Part shown: positions 1 through 12,449 of the stretch, piece after piece | Position numbering within the stretch: the stretch's first letter is position 1 | How the letters are laid out: the number at the start of each line of letters is the position of its first letter | Source of the DNA: Paenibacillus sp. FSL R5-0623 | GTDB lineage: Bacteria > Bacillota > Bacilli > Paenibacillales > Paenibacillaceae | Direction of reading: 5' to 3' | Assembly: GCF_037974265.1 (NCBI RefSeq) | Contig: NZ_CP150233.1 | Span: forward strand, 930,001-994,000 | Length of the DNA stretch: 64,000 nt | The notes under the pieces: model-generated | The model's input: the letters and a program-made list of their open reading frames with translations, nothing else | What the model was told of the DNA's origin: nothing | Database searches by the model: none | Made by a program: the position numbers and the translations under genes

Positions 1-3875
<3,875 letters not shown>

Positions 3876-3952
3876 ATAGCAAGTGATAATTCGCATGTTT
3901 CGTTTCGAATCTAGTTTTCAGAGAACAACAACTCTGAAATGTAAGCTACGCG

Positions 3953-4069
3953 TTTGGTGGCGATGGCGGAGGGGTTCCACACGTACCCATCCCGAACACG
4001 ACCGTTAAGCCCTCTAGCGCCGATGGTACTTGGACCGCAGGGTCCTGGGAGAGTAGGACGCCGCCAAGC
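3953..4069 (+). rRNA. rrf: 5S ribosomal RNA
   Basis: A sequence of about 117 nt begins TTTGGTGGCGATGGCGGAGG and ends GGACGCCGCCAAGC. It contains the conserved CCGAACACG and GGGAGAGTAGGACG segments, and its two ends pair to form helix I. It lies 77 nt after 23S and immediately before a terminator, so it closes the rrn operon. Confidence 0.96.
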
Positions 4070-4075
4070 AATAGG

Positions 4076-4112
4076 AAGACACACTTGATGATATCGAGTG
4101 TGTCTTTTTTAT
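4076..4112 (+). terminator. rrn operon terminator
   Basis: A perfect 10-bp stem, AAGACACACT paired with AGTGTGTCTT (4076-4085 and 4097-4106), is followed by a run of T. It is a classic intrinsic terminator seven bases after 5S. Confidence 0.93.
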
Positions 4113-4245
4113 TTTAGTGTAATTCATAAGTTCCGATTTGACTTGTTATATACATAAAATACTGGCATTCCAATCCTTAAAGCTGTGATACAATAGGTGA
4201 GGTCTATATAGAAAACGGAAACACGCATAAGTACGAGGAGGAACA

Positions 4246-4878
4246 GTGAACACGATGAAATCAGCCCCGTTTATTGCCGTGGAAGGTCCCATCGGAGCGG
4301 GGAAAACAACGCTGGCAACGATGCTTTCCCATGAATTGAATCTTCCGTTAGTTAAAGAAATCGTAGAAGAGAATCCATTTCTGGCTTCCTTTTATCAGGA
4401 TATCGACGAGTGGAGTTTCCAATTGGAAATGTTTTTTCTGTGTAATCGGTTTAAACAACTGGAAGACACGGGCGCTCATTATGTAGAGCAGAATACCCCA
4501 GTCATTTCAGACTATCATATCTATAAAAATATGATTTTTGCCGATCGTACCTTAAAGGGAACGAAACGGGATAAGTATCGTCAAATCTATCATCTGTTAA
4601 CAGATGATCTGCCAAAGCCCAATCTGGTGCTCTATATTGAAGCTGAACTGGATACGTTGATGTACCGCATTAACAAGCGTGGACGCTCATTTGAGCAGGA
4701 TATGGACCCGGCATATATGGAACAACTGATCGCTGATTACAAAACAGGCATGGACTATCTGGCGAATAGCTCAAATCCACCAGTAATCATTAAAGTCAAT
4801 GCGGAGCAACTCGATTTTGTGAAACATCCTGAGCACTTCAGGCAGATTGTTAATCAGGTAAAGGAGTATATCATATGA
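4246..4878 (+). CDS. dgk: Deoxyguanosine kinase
   Basis: This 210-aa enzyme phosphorylates deoxyguanosine (purine deoxynucleoside salvage) in the cytoplasm. The P-loop GPIGAGKT spans residues 14-21, and the ERS-like/DYH lid region and KRGRSFE segment are typical of the deoxynucleoside kinase family. By recollection the sequence is very close to B. subtilis YaaF/Dgk, including PFIAxEGPIGAGKTTLATML and the WSFQLEMFFLC block. The start is GTG at 4246, chosen because GAGGAGG sits about 6 nt upstream; an ATG three codons in is too far away. The gene overlaps dck by four bases (ATGA), which implies one transcript and translational coupling. It follows the rrn terminator, with a -10-like TACAAT at 4189-4194 and only a weak -35. 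Confidence 0.95.
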   Translation: MNTMKSAPFIAVEGPIGAGKTTLATMLSHELNLPLVKEIVEENPFLASFYQDIDEWSFQLEMFFLCNRFKQLEDTGAHYVEQNTPVISDYHIYKNMIFADRTLKGTKRDKYRQIYHLLTDDLPKPNLVLYIEAELDTLMYRINKRGRSFEQDMDPAYMEQLIADYKTGMDYLANSSNPPVIIKVNAEQLDFVKHPEHFRQIVNQVKEYII

Positions 4879-5531
4879 ATAACTATGGCATTCCAACGAA
4901 TGCATTAATTACGGTAGCAGGTACGGTTGGGGTGGGTAAATCCACGTTAACGGCTGCGCTTGCACAGCGTTTGGATTTCAAGACTTCTTTGGAGCAAGTG
5001 GATCATAATCCATATTTGGAGAAGTTCTATCATGACTTTGAGCGTTGGAGCTTCCATCTGCAGATTTATTTCCTGGCAGAGCGCTTCAAGGAACAGAAGA
5101 AGATTTTTGAACTAGGTGGGGGATTCGTTCAGGATCGTTCCATCTATGAAGATACGGGCATTTTTGCACAAATGCATGCAGATCAAGGAACCATGTCTGC
5201 TACAGATTTTGAGACATACAGCAGTTTGTTTGAAGCGATGGTAATGACACCGTATTTCCCACATCCAGACGTGCTGATCTATCTGGAAGGCAGTCTGCCT
5301 TCGATTTTAAACCGAATTACGGAACGCGGACGTGAGATGGAGATTCAGACGGATCGTTCGTACTGGGAGCACATGCACGAGCGCTATTCCGTGTGGATTG
5401 ATCAGTTTACGGCTTGCCCTGTGCTACGTCTGAACATTGATGAGTATGATGTGCATGATCCGGCATCGGTGGATGCCATTTTGGCACAGATTGCAGCTGT
5501 CATTCAGCCTTCCAAGGAAGTGCAAAGGTAA
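4875..5531 (+). CDS. dck: Deoxyadenosine/deoxycytidine kinase
   Basis: A 218-aa deoxynucleoside kinase that supplies dAMP and dCMP by salvage. The P-loop GTVGVGKST is at residues 16-24. The DRSIYEDTGIFA block, which contains the conserved nucleoside-binding DRS, is near residue 95, followed by an arginine-rich lid (ITERGREME). By recollection it is close to B. subtilis YaaG/Dck. The ATG lies in the four-base overlap with dgk. The two kinases together cover purine and cytidine deoxynucleosides. In B. subtilis the two genes are also neighbours near the replication origin, which fits a location beside an rrn operon. Confidence 0.95.
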   Translation: MNNYGIPTNALITVAGTVGVGKSTLTAALAQRLDFKTSLEQVDHNPYLEKFYHDFERWSFHLQIYFLAERFKEQKKIFELGGGFVQDRSIYEDTGIFAQMHADQGTMSATDFETYSSLFEAMVMTPYFPHPDVLIYLEGSLPSILNRITERGREMEIQTDRSYWEHMHERYSVWIDQFTACPVLRLNIDEYDVHDPASVDAILAQIAAVIQPSKEVQR

Positions 5532-5598
5532 GATAGAGCGAGTTTTACAATGGATTTTTCTGGGTTACATTGGTTATATCTATGATACAGATATGGAT

Positions 5599-5644
5599 AA
5601 CATCCCTTCTACGGCTATTATGCTGTTGGAGGGATGTTTTTTTT
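5599..5644 (+). terminator. Terminator of dgk-dck
   Basis: AACATCCCT (5599-5607) pairs with AGGGATGTT (5630-5638) and is followed by a run of eight T. It lies about 68 bp after the dck stop. Confidence 0.88.
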
Positions 5645-5859
5645 ATGTGCCAAAGGAATGATGATGAGATGAATGTAGACAAAACTAAGAGGATATATTC
5701 GAATGAATAAGGAAATGGATGCTTAATATATCTTTTCTATTATATAAATCATGGTCACCAAAAGTAGAAAAATGTTGAATAATAGGACATTTTGTGGTTT
5801 CATAGGAAAGGTGAATTCTGGAAAAGAAGCATATGCATGACTCAGGAGGGAAAGACAAC

Positions 5860-6342
5860 GTGGAAGAGAAACAAGGAGTTAAAATCGGTATGCCGATCAT
5901 TGGTGGCTTAATTGCAGCCATTCTGGGAGGCATCGTATGGGCAGCTATTGCTGCAATGACCGAGTATGAGGTGGGATTAATTGCGATTTTGATTGGAGTG
6001 CTCACGGGTTACGCAGTTGTGTTGTTCTCCAATAAACAAATTGCGACGGTACATAAGATTATTGCCGTACTGTTTGCGCTTGTTGGCATTTTGCTGGGGA
6101 AATATCTAACGGTCGTATATTTTACTTCCGAACTGTTTGGTGATGTAGGCGTGATGGAACTCGTGTTTGATAGCGAGATGATCAGTGCGTTTGTGGAAAC
6201 CTTCCAGGACTATTTCAGTCAACCGATTGATTTGTTATTCATCGTGCTTGCAATTGTGTCTGCATGGCAGATTCCTGGCCGGATGGCGAGAACCAGTCTA
6301 GCTACGGATGCATCTTCATCGGATCACGCACCAAGAGCTTAA
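5860..6342 (+). CDS. Small multi-pass membrane protein of unknown function
   Basis: A 160-aa protein that I do not recognise. It has about four hydrophobic segments: roughly residues 14-34 (rich in Gly, Ala and Ile), 40-58, 66-86, and a last one near 125-142 before a short polar tail rich in Ser and Asp. It would sit in the cytoplasmic membrane. The start is set at GTG 5860 because AGGAGG at 5844-5849 is ideally spaced from it; an in-frame ATG at 5833 lacks an RBS and would place the Shine-Dalgarno inside the gene. It is monocistronic and ends before a long gap containing a strong hairpin. No catalytic motif is visible. Confidence 0.75.
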   Translation: MEEKQGVKIGMPIIGGLIAAILGGIVWAAIAAMTEYEVGLIAILIGVLTGYAVVLFSNKQIATVHKIIAVLFALVGILLGKYLTVVYFTSELFGDVGVMELVFDSEMISAFVETFQDYFSQPIDLLFIVLAIVSAWQIPGRMARTSLATDASSSDHAPRA

Positions 6343-6910
6343 TCGGATAGACAGTGGACCGCTGCAGCAAAATGAGGAACGTTTGACAGAAGAAACTTAA
6401 TGCACATCATCCTAAGCTTCTGGTGAAACGGTTATATCGAAGGACTGGGAGCAGAAGAAAAACGTAGTAAAGCATCTACACTAAAAGATATTTATAAAGT
6501 ACTCAGAGTGAGCAGCAGTTAGGCTTGTTCACATTGCGGCTGAGTTACTTGCATACATAAAAGGGACGATACGCCTGAGGGTGTACGTCCCTTTTATGTA
6601 TTTACCATCTAGTAGGTGGGATACGGCTCATAACTTTTGCAACAACACGAATCGATTAAAATTACTTACCACATAACCCTAGTATAATATCCAGCATGTT
6701 AATAAGGTTAATCACAAGAAAGATATGGTCACCCCAGGAGGTAAGTTCAAATATCCGAAGGGTCATGTCATTTACAGTGAATAAAGCTGATGACGAGAAT
6801 ATTTTTACCTTTACATGAAAAGGATTAACTTCCATACTATCGTTTATAGTCCACATCTGGACGGCAATGAGAGTTGAATAATACTGTATGTGGTTGAAGA
6901 CAGGGCTATA
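6343..6910. other. Intergenic region, no convincing gene
   Basis: About 570 bases between the small membrane protein and the MerR-family gene. Apart from the strong hairpin at 6554-6600 I see nothing functional. A 64-codon open frame on the minus strand (6662-6856) has no ribosome binding site and no family resemblance. Confidence 0.6.
6554..6600. terminator. Perfect 15-bp inverted repeat, probable terminator
   Basis: TACATAAAAGGGACG (6554-6568) is the exact reverse complement of CGTCCCTTTTATGTA (6586-6600), with a 17-nt loop. The stem ends in A/T runs that could serve as a U-tract in both directions. It lies 212 bp past the stop of the membrane protein gene and 310 bp beyond the stop of the minus-strand regulator. 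Confidence 0.6.
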
Positions 6911-7654
6911 TTATTTGTTTTGGTCAGCAAATACAGCCATAGCATCTCTCATAAATACTGCCAAACCATCGCCAAACTGATCAATATTACGCGTGAAGCG
7001 TTCATCTTCCACGTACATCTGACCAAGTCCTCTGAAGGCTTCAGGCGAGTAGCTTCCCATTTGGTTTAGGCAGGTGTACCACTCTTTGATGCCAGCCTGT
7101 GCCTCCGCAGATGCTGGTTCTGTGTGACGAAGTGAAGCCAGATGTTTGTAGATTTCGTTCATTTGATCGGATAGAGCCTTCTGATCTGTGGTTGATTTAC
7201 TGTGCAGCTTCTGATTTGCTTGATCGACGGCATGGTCTCCCCAACGTTCCCGCGCTTCTTGTTCATACGGATTCTGGCTAAAATCAAATCCTTCGAATTG
7301 TTCTTTGGGTGTCATTTTAATTTCTCCTCTCACGTGTAAAACCGTTCTATCAATGGTAGCAATCATCTGGTCCAGGCGTTGGCGCTTCTCCAGCAGTATA
7401 AGTCGATGCATATTAAGTGCTTCTTCCGGATTGAAGGAGGGGTTGGTAATAATGTTTTTGATCTCCTTCAGAGAGAAGTCGAGTTCCTTGAAAAACAATA
7501 TCTGTTGCAACCGTTCCAGGTTGGCATCTGAATATAATCGATACCCGGCAGAAGTCACTTCGTCCGGGGTTAATAGTCCGATCTCATCATAGTGATGCAG
7601 TGTGCGCACACTGATCGAGGCAAGTTCGGCAACTTCTTTTACCTTCATGGCCAT
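6911..7654 (-). CDS. MerR-family regulator with TipAS drug-binding domain
   Basis: A 247-aa activator resembling Mta/TipAL. The N-terminal winged helix-turn-helix is at about residues 3-72 (VKEVAELASISVRTLHHYDEIG is the MerR signature). A dimerisation coiled coil follows at about 75-115. The C-terminal half (about 120-245) contains the TipAS-type helical domain with NPYEQEARERWGD and an FxRxIDQFGDGLAxFMRDA ending, which in the family captures lipophilic antibiotics. The start is the ATG at 7654, eight nt after AAGGAGG; the longer frame beginning 13 codons upstream would overlap the promoter. The promoter has the 19-bp spacer and dyad used by MerR activators, so autoregulation is likely. No efflux pump gene is adjacent. 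Confidence 0.9.
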   Translation of the reverse strand: MAMKVKEVAELASISVRTLHHYDEIGLLTPDEVTSAGYRLYSDANLERLQQILFFKELDFSLKEIKNIITNPSFNPEEALNMHRLILLEKRQRLDQMIATIDRTVLHVRGEIKMTPKEQFEGFDFSQNPYEQEARERWGDHAVDQANQKLHSKSTTDQKALSDQMNEIYKHLASLRHTEPASAEAQAGIKEWYTCLNQMGSYSPEAFRGLGQMYVEDERFTRNIDQFGDGLAVFMRDAMAVFADQNK

Positions 7655-7678
7655 GTGTAAAACCTCCTTACAACACCG

Positions 7679-7709
7679 ATTGTACAGTGTCACGTTACGT
7701 GAGAGTCAA
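7679..7709 (-). promoter_or_regulatory. MerR-type promoter/operator with 19-bp spacer
   Basis: Read on the minus strand, TTGACT (7709-7704) and TACAAT (7684-7679) are separated by 19 bp, which is over-long for sigma-A but typical of promoters that MerR-family proteins untwist. A perfect dyad, TCACGTTACGTGA (7690-7702), sits in the spacer. The start codon of the TipAS-type regulator lies 24 bp downstream of the -10. Confidence 0.8.
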
Positions 7710-7721
7710 CCGTTGAAAATG

Positions 7722-7756
7722 AAAAAACAAGATGCGAGCATGGAGGCTGCATCTTG
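7722..7756 (-). terminator. Probable terminator of the thiamine operon
   Basis: On the minus strand CAAGATGC (7756-7749) pairs with GCATCTTG (7735-7728), followed by TTTTTT. It lies about 240 bp beyond the thiE stop and just upstream of the divergent-side MerR promoter. Confidence 0.75.
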
Positions 7757-7937
7757 ATCATGGATTGGTGAATAAAAGTGAATAGATGTGAATAGGTGTG
7801 AATAGATGTGATGAAATTATTGTATCATTCAGTCACTGTAGGGGAGCGGATGCGCTTCTGAGTCGAAGACATAGACTGCTGTCGCGCCGTAGCGGTGTTC
7901 TGTGGCTCCTCTGTTATGGAGAGGAGCGTGAGCAGTT

Positions 7938-7968
7938 GTGGGTTGCACATGTATGCGGTGCAGCCCAC
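7938..7968 (-). other. Stable stem-loop downstream of thiE
   Basis: GTGGGTTGCAC (7938-7948) pairs with GTGCAGCCCAC (7958-7968), 11 bp with one G-T wobble. It starts 28 nt after the thiE stop. There is no T-run behind it on the minus strand, so it is not a standard intrinsic terminator. It could stabilise the mRNA 3' end. Confidence 0.4.
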
Positions 7969-7995
7969 GGGGCTGGCAGTGCAGGGAGAGCAGGG

Positions 7996-8664
7996 CTACG
8001 CCTGCATCCCGCGCACTGCCGCAGCGAACTGCGCAGCCGCTGCGCGCACGTCGGCCGCGCCCGCGATGGCGGAGATGACGGCTACGCCGTCGGCTCCAGC
8101 CGCCATCACGGCGGCCGTGGTATCGGGCGTAATGCCGCCGATACCCACAATCGGAACTGCGATGCCTGCGGCGCTCAGTTCCGCCACCCCTGCGGGGCCC
8201 AGCACAGCGTGGGCATCCGCTTTGGAGCGCGTCGGGTACATGGGCCCGACGCCAAGATAGTCGGCGCCCGCCTGCACTGCACGGCGCGCCTCTTCCACAG
8301 AGTGGGCGGATACGCCAAGCATCCGCCCATCTCCAATGCGGGCGCGTACCAGCGCCGCGTCCGCATCTTCCTGGCCGACATGCACGCCGTCGGCCTCCAC
8401 CACTACAGCCAGCTCCACATCATCGTTCACGATGAACGGGACCCCGTGCTGGCTGCACACCTCGCGAAGCCGCATCGCAAGCGTGATGCGAGCTTCGCCA
8501 AACAGGGCGCCAGTTCCCTTTTCGCGGAACTGGAACAGCGTGATGCCGCCAGCAATGGCCTGGCGCAGCACTTCCACAGGGTCTTGCGTTGTATTGACGC
8601 TGCCCATCACCAAATACACCTGCATCGCGTGTCGTACCGCATCTGCATCCCAAGGGCGCATCAC
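7996..8664 (-). CDS. thiE: Thiamine-phosphate synthase
   Basis: A 222-aa TIM-barrel enzyme that joins HMP pyrophosphate to HET phosphate to give thiamine monophosphate. Family motifs are visible: FQFREKG near residue 41 (pyrophosphate-binding Arg/Lys), DGVHVGQEDAD near 92, GVSAHSVEEA, GPMYPTRSKADA, and IVGIGGITPDT followed by GADGVAVISAI near the C terminus (phosphate loop). The start is taken as GTG 8664, immediately before an ATG and behind GGGGTGAG; it overlaps the thiD stop by four bases. It is the last gene of the operon. The gene is visibly richer in G and C than its neighbours, which creates a long spurious antisense frame. Confidence 0.95.
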   Translation of the reverse strand: MMRPWDADAVRHAMQVYLVMGSVNTTQDPVEVLRQAIAGGITLFQFREKGTGALFGEARITLAMRLREVCSQHGVPFIVNDDVELAVVVEADGVHVGQEDADAALVRARIGDGRMLGVSAHSVEEARRAVQAGADYLGVGPMYPTRSKADAHAVLGPAGVAELSAAGIAVPIVGIGGITPDTTAAVMAAGADGVAVISAIAGAADVRAAAAQFAAAVRGMQA

Positions 8665-9473
8665 TGCTCACCCCGCTGTCTGCGCTGATACGCAAAATGA
8701 TTTGTTGGCCCATGTCCGGCCCCAATCCCCAGCTCATCTTCGATGGCTGCCTGAATGAATGCTCGCGCGGTCGTAACGGCAGCCAGAACAGGTGAACCCT
8801 TGGCTAACTCTGCGGTGATCGCAGCAGAGTATGTGCATCCTGTTCCGTGTGTATGACGTGTTACCACACGAACATTCTCCAGATAATGAAAAGACTGTCC
8901 ATCGTAGAGCACATCCACGATCATGCCACTTCCTTCATCATGACCACCTTTGACCAAAGCATACGTTGAGCCCATATGTACAATCCGTCTTGCGGCTTCT
9001 TCCCGCTGATTCAGATTCGTGATGGACATTCCGGTAAGCAGTTCCGCTTCCGGTATATTAGGTGTTGTGATCAGGGCATGGGGCAACAGATCTGTAACCA
9101 ACGCCTGTACAGCTTCCTGCTGGAGAAGGGGGGCGCCACCTTTGGCTACCATCACAGGGTCGATGACCAGATTTGACCAACGGTATTGCTGCCATTTCTC
9201 AGCCACTAGACGAATAATCTCGGCACTGTATAACATGCCGGTCTTCGTTGCGGTTGGTTGAAAGTCTTCGCCGGTCGAGTCCAATTGCTGGGCAATGCCA
9301 TCGTAAGGGATGGGAAAAACGCCTTGCACACCTGTTGTATTTTGGGCAGCAATAGCGGTGATAACGGTCATGCCGTATACGCCAAGCTCTTGGAATGTTT
9401 TCAGATCGGCCTGAATACCTGCGCCGCCCCCGTTATCAGAACCTGCAATGGTTAGCGCTTGAGTAATGCTCAT
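8661..9473 (-). CDS. thiD: Hydroxymethylpyrimidine/phosphomethylpyrimidine kinase
   Basis: A 270-aa ribokinase-fold kinase that phosphorylates HMP twice to make HMP pyrophosphate for ThiE. The N terminus [20 protein letters not shown] is the diagnostic ThiD start. The C-terminal anion hole [12 protein letters not shown] near residue 210 contains the catalytic Cys/Asp region equivalent. The ATG follows GGAGGTG by four nt. The gene overlaps thiM upstream and thiE downstream by four bases each, so the three enzymes are translationally coupled. They form a pyrimidine and thiazole salvage route; no thiC or thiG is in the window. Confidence 0.95.
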   Translation of the reverse strand: MSITQALTIAGSDNGGGAGIQADLKTFQELGVYGMTVITAIAAQNTTGVQGVFPIPYDGIAQQLDSTGEDFQPTATKTGMLYSAEIIRLVAEKWQQYRWSNLVIDPVMVAKGGAPLLQQEAVQALVTDLLPHALITTPNIPEAELLTGMSITNLNQREEAARRIVHMGSTYALVKGGHDEGSGMIVDVLYDGQSFHYLENVRVVTRHTHGTGCTYSAAITAELAKGSPVLAAVTTARAFIQAAIEDELGIGAGHGPTNHFAYQRRQRGEQ

Positions 9474-10282
9474 ACTGCACCTCCACGGATCTGACGGATC
9501 TGTGCGCGTTCTGCCAGGAGATCTGTTGTTACTTGTGCCAGTTGATTCAACAATTCAATCTGGAAGCTGCCCGGCCCCTGATGAGCTGTCCGCTCTGCCG
9601 CCAGTTCAGCCGCTACACCATAAAACGCGAGCGCTTCAACAACACTGACTATAAGATCGGCTCCTGATTCCGCTATGGCTGTAAAAGCACCAATCACCGA
9701 ACTGAGCAGACAGCCAGCACCTGTGACCTGAGTGAGCAGGGCATGACCATTACTCGTGAGGAATGTGGATTGTCCATCAGTAATGATATCTTCTTTCCCC
9801 GTAATGACCACGACACAGCCGAGCTTATGTGCTGCCCGCTCCGCAATGCCGATCCGGTCACCCTCACCTGATCCTGCGTCCACACCTTTGATATTCCAGC
9901 TCTCACCAATGACATTGGCGACTTCCGCCACATTGCCGCGCAGCACTGTGAGGCGTAGCTCACGAACGAGCATCTGAACGGTTTCTGTACGATAGGCGGT
10001 TGCACCTGCACCGACAGGGTCGAGCACAACAGGCACGTGATGCGTATTAGCTGATTGACCAGCCAATCGGATCGCCTGAACGACTTTGTCATCGAGTGTA
10101 CCAATGTTAAGTACCACGGCACCTGACATCTTGGCGACATCGGCAACTTCCTCATGAGCATAGGCCATAAAAGGGGACGCACCAAGTGCAAGCAGACCAT
10201 TGGCTGTAAAGGGAGCCACGACAAGGTTGGTGATATTGTGTACCAACGGGTTTTGTGTACGAACACGTTCCAGATAAGACAT
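9470..10282 (-). CDS. thiM: Hydroxyethylthiazole kinase
   Basis: A 270-aa kinase that phosphorylates the thiazole alcohol (HET) for use by ThiE. The N-terminal block [26 protein letters not shown] (seen within residues 12-38) and the glycine-rich [15 protein letters not shown] segment near residue 190, with its catalytic Cys, are typical of ThiM. The ATG at 10282 lies behind AAGGAGG. About 200 bp separate it from thiY; I see neither a terminator nor a clear promoter there, so it probably belongs to the riboswitch-controlled transcript. Confidence 0.95.
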   Translation of the reverse strand: MSYLERVRTQNPLVHNITNLVVAPFTANGLLALGASPFMAYAHEEVADVAKMSGAVVLNIGTLDDKVVQAIRLAGQSANTHHVPVVLDPVGAGATAYRTETVQMLVRELRLTVLRGNVAEVANVIGESWNIKGVDAGSGEGDRIGIAERAAHKLGCVVVITGKEDIITDGQSTFLTSNGHALLTQVTGAGCLLSSVIGAFTAIAESGADLIVSVVEALAFYGVAAELAAERTAHQGPGSFQIELLNQLAQVTTDLLAERAQIRQIRGGAV

Positions 10283-10484
10283 ATAATTTCCTCCTTGTTT
10301 TGTATGCTTTCCTGAATCCTTTGACCAAAAAGCTGTAAACGGCTGTTTATTCGGATATAGCGTATCTCAGATTCGTTAGAACTCGCTCCATGCTCTATTC
10401 CAGACATGTTAAGGCGCATATAGCTTTGCTTTCATCCCCTTTGCGTTCAGTCACTTTTCCTTCATTCACCTTGCACTCCTTTAC

Positions 10485-11558
10485 TTACTCTCCTTGCAGA
10501 ATAATAAAAGCATCCTCGGCTTTCACCGATTCAGGAATCAAATCCTTTTCAACGAGCCATGCACGTACATTCTCCCACGACTCCATTTCCTGCCGACCAA
10601 ACGGTTGACCTTCTTCATTCATGAGTGGCAGTAAAATAGCCAGGCTTTTGGTTTCGATCTCCGGGTCAAGCGGAGACGTTTCATTCTCATGAGCGAGCAG
10701 AATATTCAAGGCTTCTTCTGGATGCTCCGTTACATATTTCTGTCCTTCCTGGATCGCTTTGACGAACCGGGTAAGTTGGTCTTTTTTTGCTTCAATGCCA
10801 GCTTCACTCGCAGTCAGGACCAGTTCATAATAATCAGGCACACCATAATCGACGGGGTTAATCGATTTCATGGCATGTCCTTCTTTCTCCAAAATCAATT
10901 GCTCATGGTTAATAAAACCACCCATAATTGCATCCGCCTGTCCGGAAGCCAGCGAAGGAATCAGATCGAACCCAACGTCAACCAGATTCATGTTATCTGG
11001 GTTTCCACCATCGTGGCTGATCATCGTACGCACCATCGCTTCATACAGCGGAATCGAAGAATAACCGACAGTTTTTCCTTCAAGATCTTTGGGTGAGCTC
11101 ACGTTGCCATTTGCTTCGGTTAACAGATGTACAAGTGGATGCCGAACAACAGCACCAATGGATCGTACAGGAATGTTCTCGCCACGCGCGAGCAAAATTT
11201 GTGGCTGGTAGCTTAGAGCCAGATCAATTTTACCGGCAGCAACAAGTTTGATTGAATCATTGGTATCCGCAGGCATCTGAATTTCGACATCCAGATTCTG
11301 GTCTGTGAAGTACCCTTTTTCCTGTGCCACATAGATGAAGGAGTGTACTGCATTCGGGTACCAGTCGAGCATGATGGACAGTTTATCTTTGGCGTCTGAT
11401 GCTGGTTCGGCTGCAGACTTGTCTGTTTGTTGTGCATGGGTTGCAGAGTCTGTTGTTGGCGTATTTTTGCTGGTATTCGTGGTGCTGCATCCGCTAACGA
11501 ACAGCAAAAGGCTAATGAGCATGATGGGAAGCAGGGAGTATATACCTTTGTTATTCAT
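10485..11558 (-). CDS. thiY: Thiamine-precursor ABC transporter, substrate-binding lipoprotein
   Basis: A 357-aa lipoprotein. Its signal peptide ends in a lipobox with Cys24 (VSGC), followed by a Thr/Ser/Ala-rich tether. The mature part is an NMT1/THI5-like periplasmic-binding fold: KLSIMLDWYPNAVHSFIYVAQEKGYF near residue 60 is the hallmark of pyrimidine-binding members (HMP or formylaminopyrimidine). It should bind the precursor outside the membrane and deliver it to ThiX/ThiZ. Context (TPP riboswitch, thiMDE) supports thiamine-precursor uptake. TenA, needed to use formylaminopyrimidine, is not in the window, so HMP or another precursor is equally possible. The family is clear; the exact ligand is inference. 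Confidence 0.88.
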   Translation of the reverse strand: MNNKGIYSLLPIMLISLLLFVSGCSTTNTSKNTPTTDSATHAQQTDKSAAEPASDAKDKLSIMLDWYPNAVHSFIYVAQEKGYFTDQNLDVEIQMPADTNDSIKLVAAGKIDLALSYQPQILLARGENIPVRSIGAVVRHPLVHLLTEANGNVSSPKDLEGKTVGYSSIPLYEAMVRTMISHDGGNPDNMNLVDVGFDLIPSLASGQADAIMGGFINHEQLILEKEGHAMKSINPVDYGVPDYYELVLTASEAGIEAKKDQLTRFVKAIQEGQKYVTEHPEEALNILLAHENETSPLDPEIETKSLAILLPLMNEEGQPFGRQEMESWENVRAWLVEKDLIPESVKAEDAFIILQGE

Positions 11559-11618
11559 AAATGAAGTTCCTCATTTCATCGTTTTGATTTGTATTTATAT
11601 CTAATTTCTATCTAGGTA

Positions 11619-12449
11619 TTATCCAACGTTTCTTTTGCCTCCATGACGATGACGCCGTATGCCAAACCGTTTCTCCAACCAGGCAATCAGTATAAACAAA
11701 ACGATCCCCAGCAGGGATAACAGCAAAATGGAGGCAAACATCGCATCCGTGTTCATGTTGCTGGACATGCGACGGCTGAAGTAGCCGAGACCTTTGCTGC
11801 CACCAAGCCATTCGCCAATCGTTGCCCCAACCACGCAGTACACCACGGACATCTTTAACCCCGAGAAAAAAGAGGGAAGTGCCAGCGGAACCTGGAGTTT
11901 GCAAAAAATATCCCATTTGCTGGCGCCCATGGTGAGCAGCAGTTCACGCTGCTCCGGATCGCCTTGGCGGAGTCCATCGTAGGTACTGACCACAATGGGG
12001 AAGAACGCGATTAGGAACACCACGGCGACTTTGCTCCACAACGTATAGCCAAACCACAGGATGAACACGGGAGACAAGGCAATCAGCGGGATGGTCTGAC
12101 TGATCACGATGAAGGGATACAAGGCCTTTTCAATTGATCGGTTCATATGCATGCCTGTTGCTAGCGTAATTCCAGTCACTATGGACAAGACAAAACCAAC
12201 AACAACCTCCATAAAGGTAGCAGGCAGATGGATGGTCAACAGCAGACGACGGTGCTCAACCAGTGAACCTATGATGGCCGTGGGTGCAGGAATGATGAAG
12301 GAGGGAGCCCATCCCATACGCACAATCGTTTCCCAGATCGCCAGTAAAGAGAGCATGAGCACAATAAAGAAACCATATTGGGAAAACCACTTCGAGAGCC
12401 ACTTTGAACACCACGTCCAAACGCTAACCTCAGCTCTATCATTTTGCAT
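11619..12449 (-). CDS. thiX: Thiamine-precursor ABC transporter, permease
   Basis: A 276-aa inner-membrane permease of the SsuC/TauC (BPD_transp_1) type with about six membrane segments; the first is near residues 22-42. The EAA loop is visible as DGLRQGDPEQRELLLTMGASKWDIF in the middle of the protein, the contact site for the ATPase. The start ATG lies inside the 3' end of thiZ (11-bp overlap), showing coupling. The C terminus is basic and His-rich (HRHGGKRN), facing the cytoplasm. Its partners are thiY and thiZ. Confidence 0.9.
   Translation of the reverse strand: MQNDRAEVSVWTWCSKWLSKWFSQYGFFIVLMLSLLAIWETIVRMGWAPSFIIPAPTAIIGSLVEHRRLLLTIHLPATFMEVVVGFVLSIVTGITLATGMHMNRSIEKALYPFIVISQTIPLIALSPVFILWFGYTLWSKVAVVFLIAFFPIVVSTYDGLRQGDPEQRELLLTMGASKWDIFCKLQVPLALPSFFSGLKMSVVYCVVGATIGEWLGGSKGLGYFSRRMSSNMNTDAMFASILLLSLLGIVLFILIAWLEKRFGIRRHRHGGKRNVG

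Noticed and set aside
6662..6856. 64-codon frame on the minus strand in the gap before the MerR-type gene
   Set aside because: No ribosome binding site and no recognisable motif; hydrophobic content is expected from AT-rich DNA.
7798..8688. 296-codon open frame on the plus strand
   Set aside because: It is antisense to thiE and arises from the high GC of that gene; the product is Arg/His/Ala-rich with no family resemblance and no RBS.
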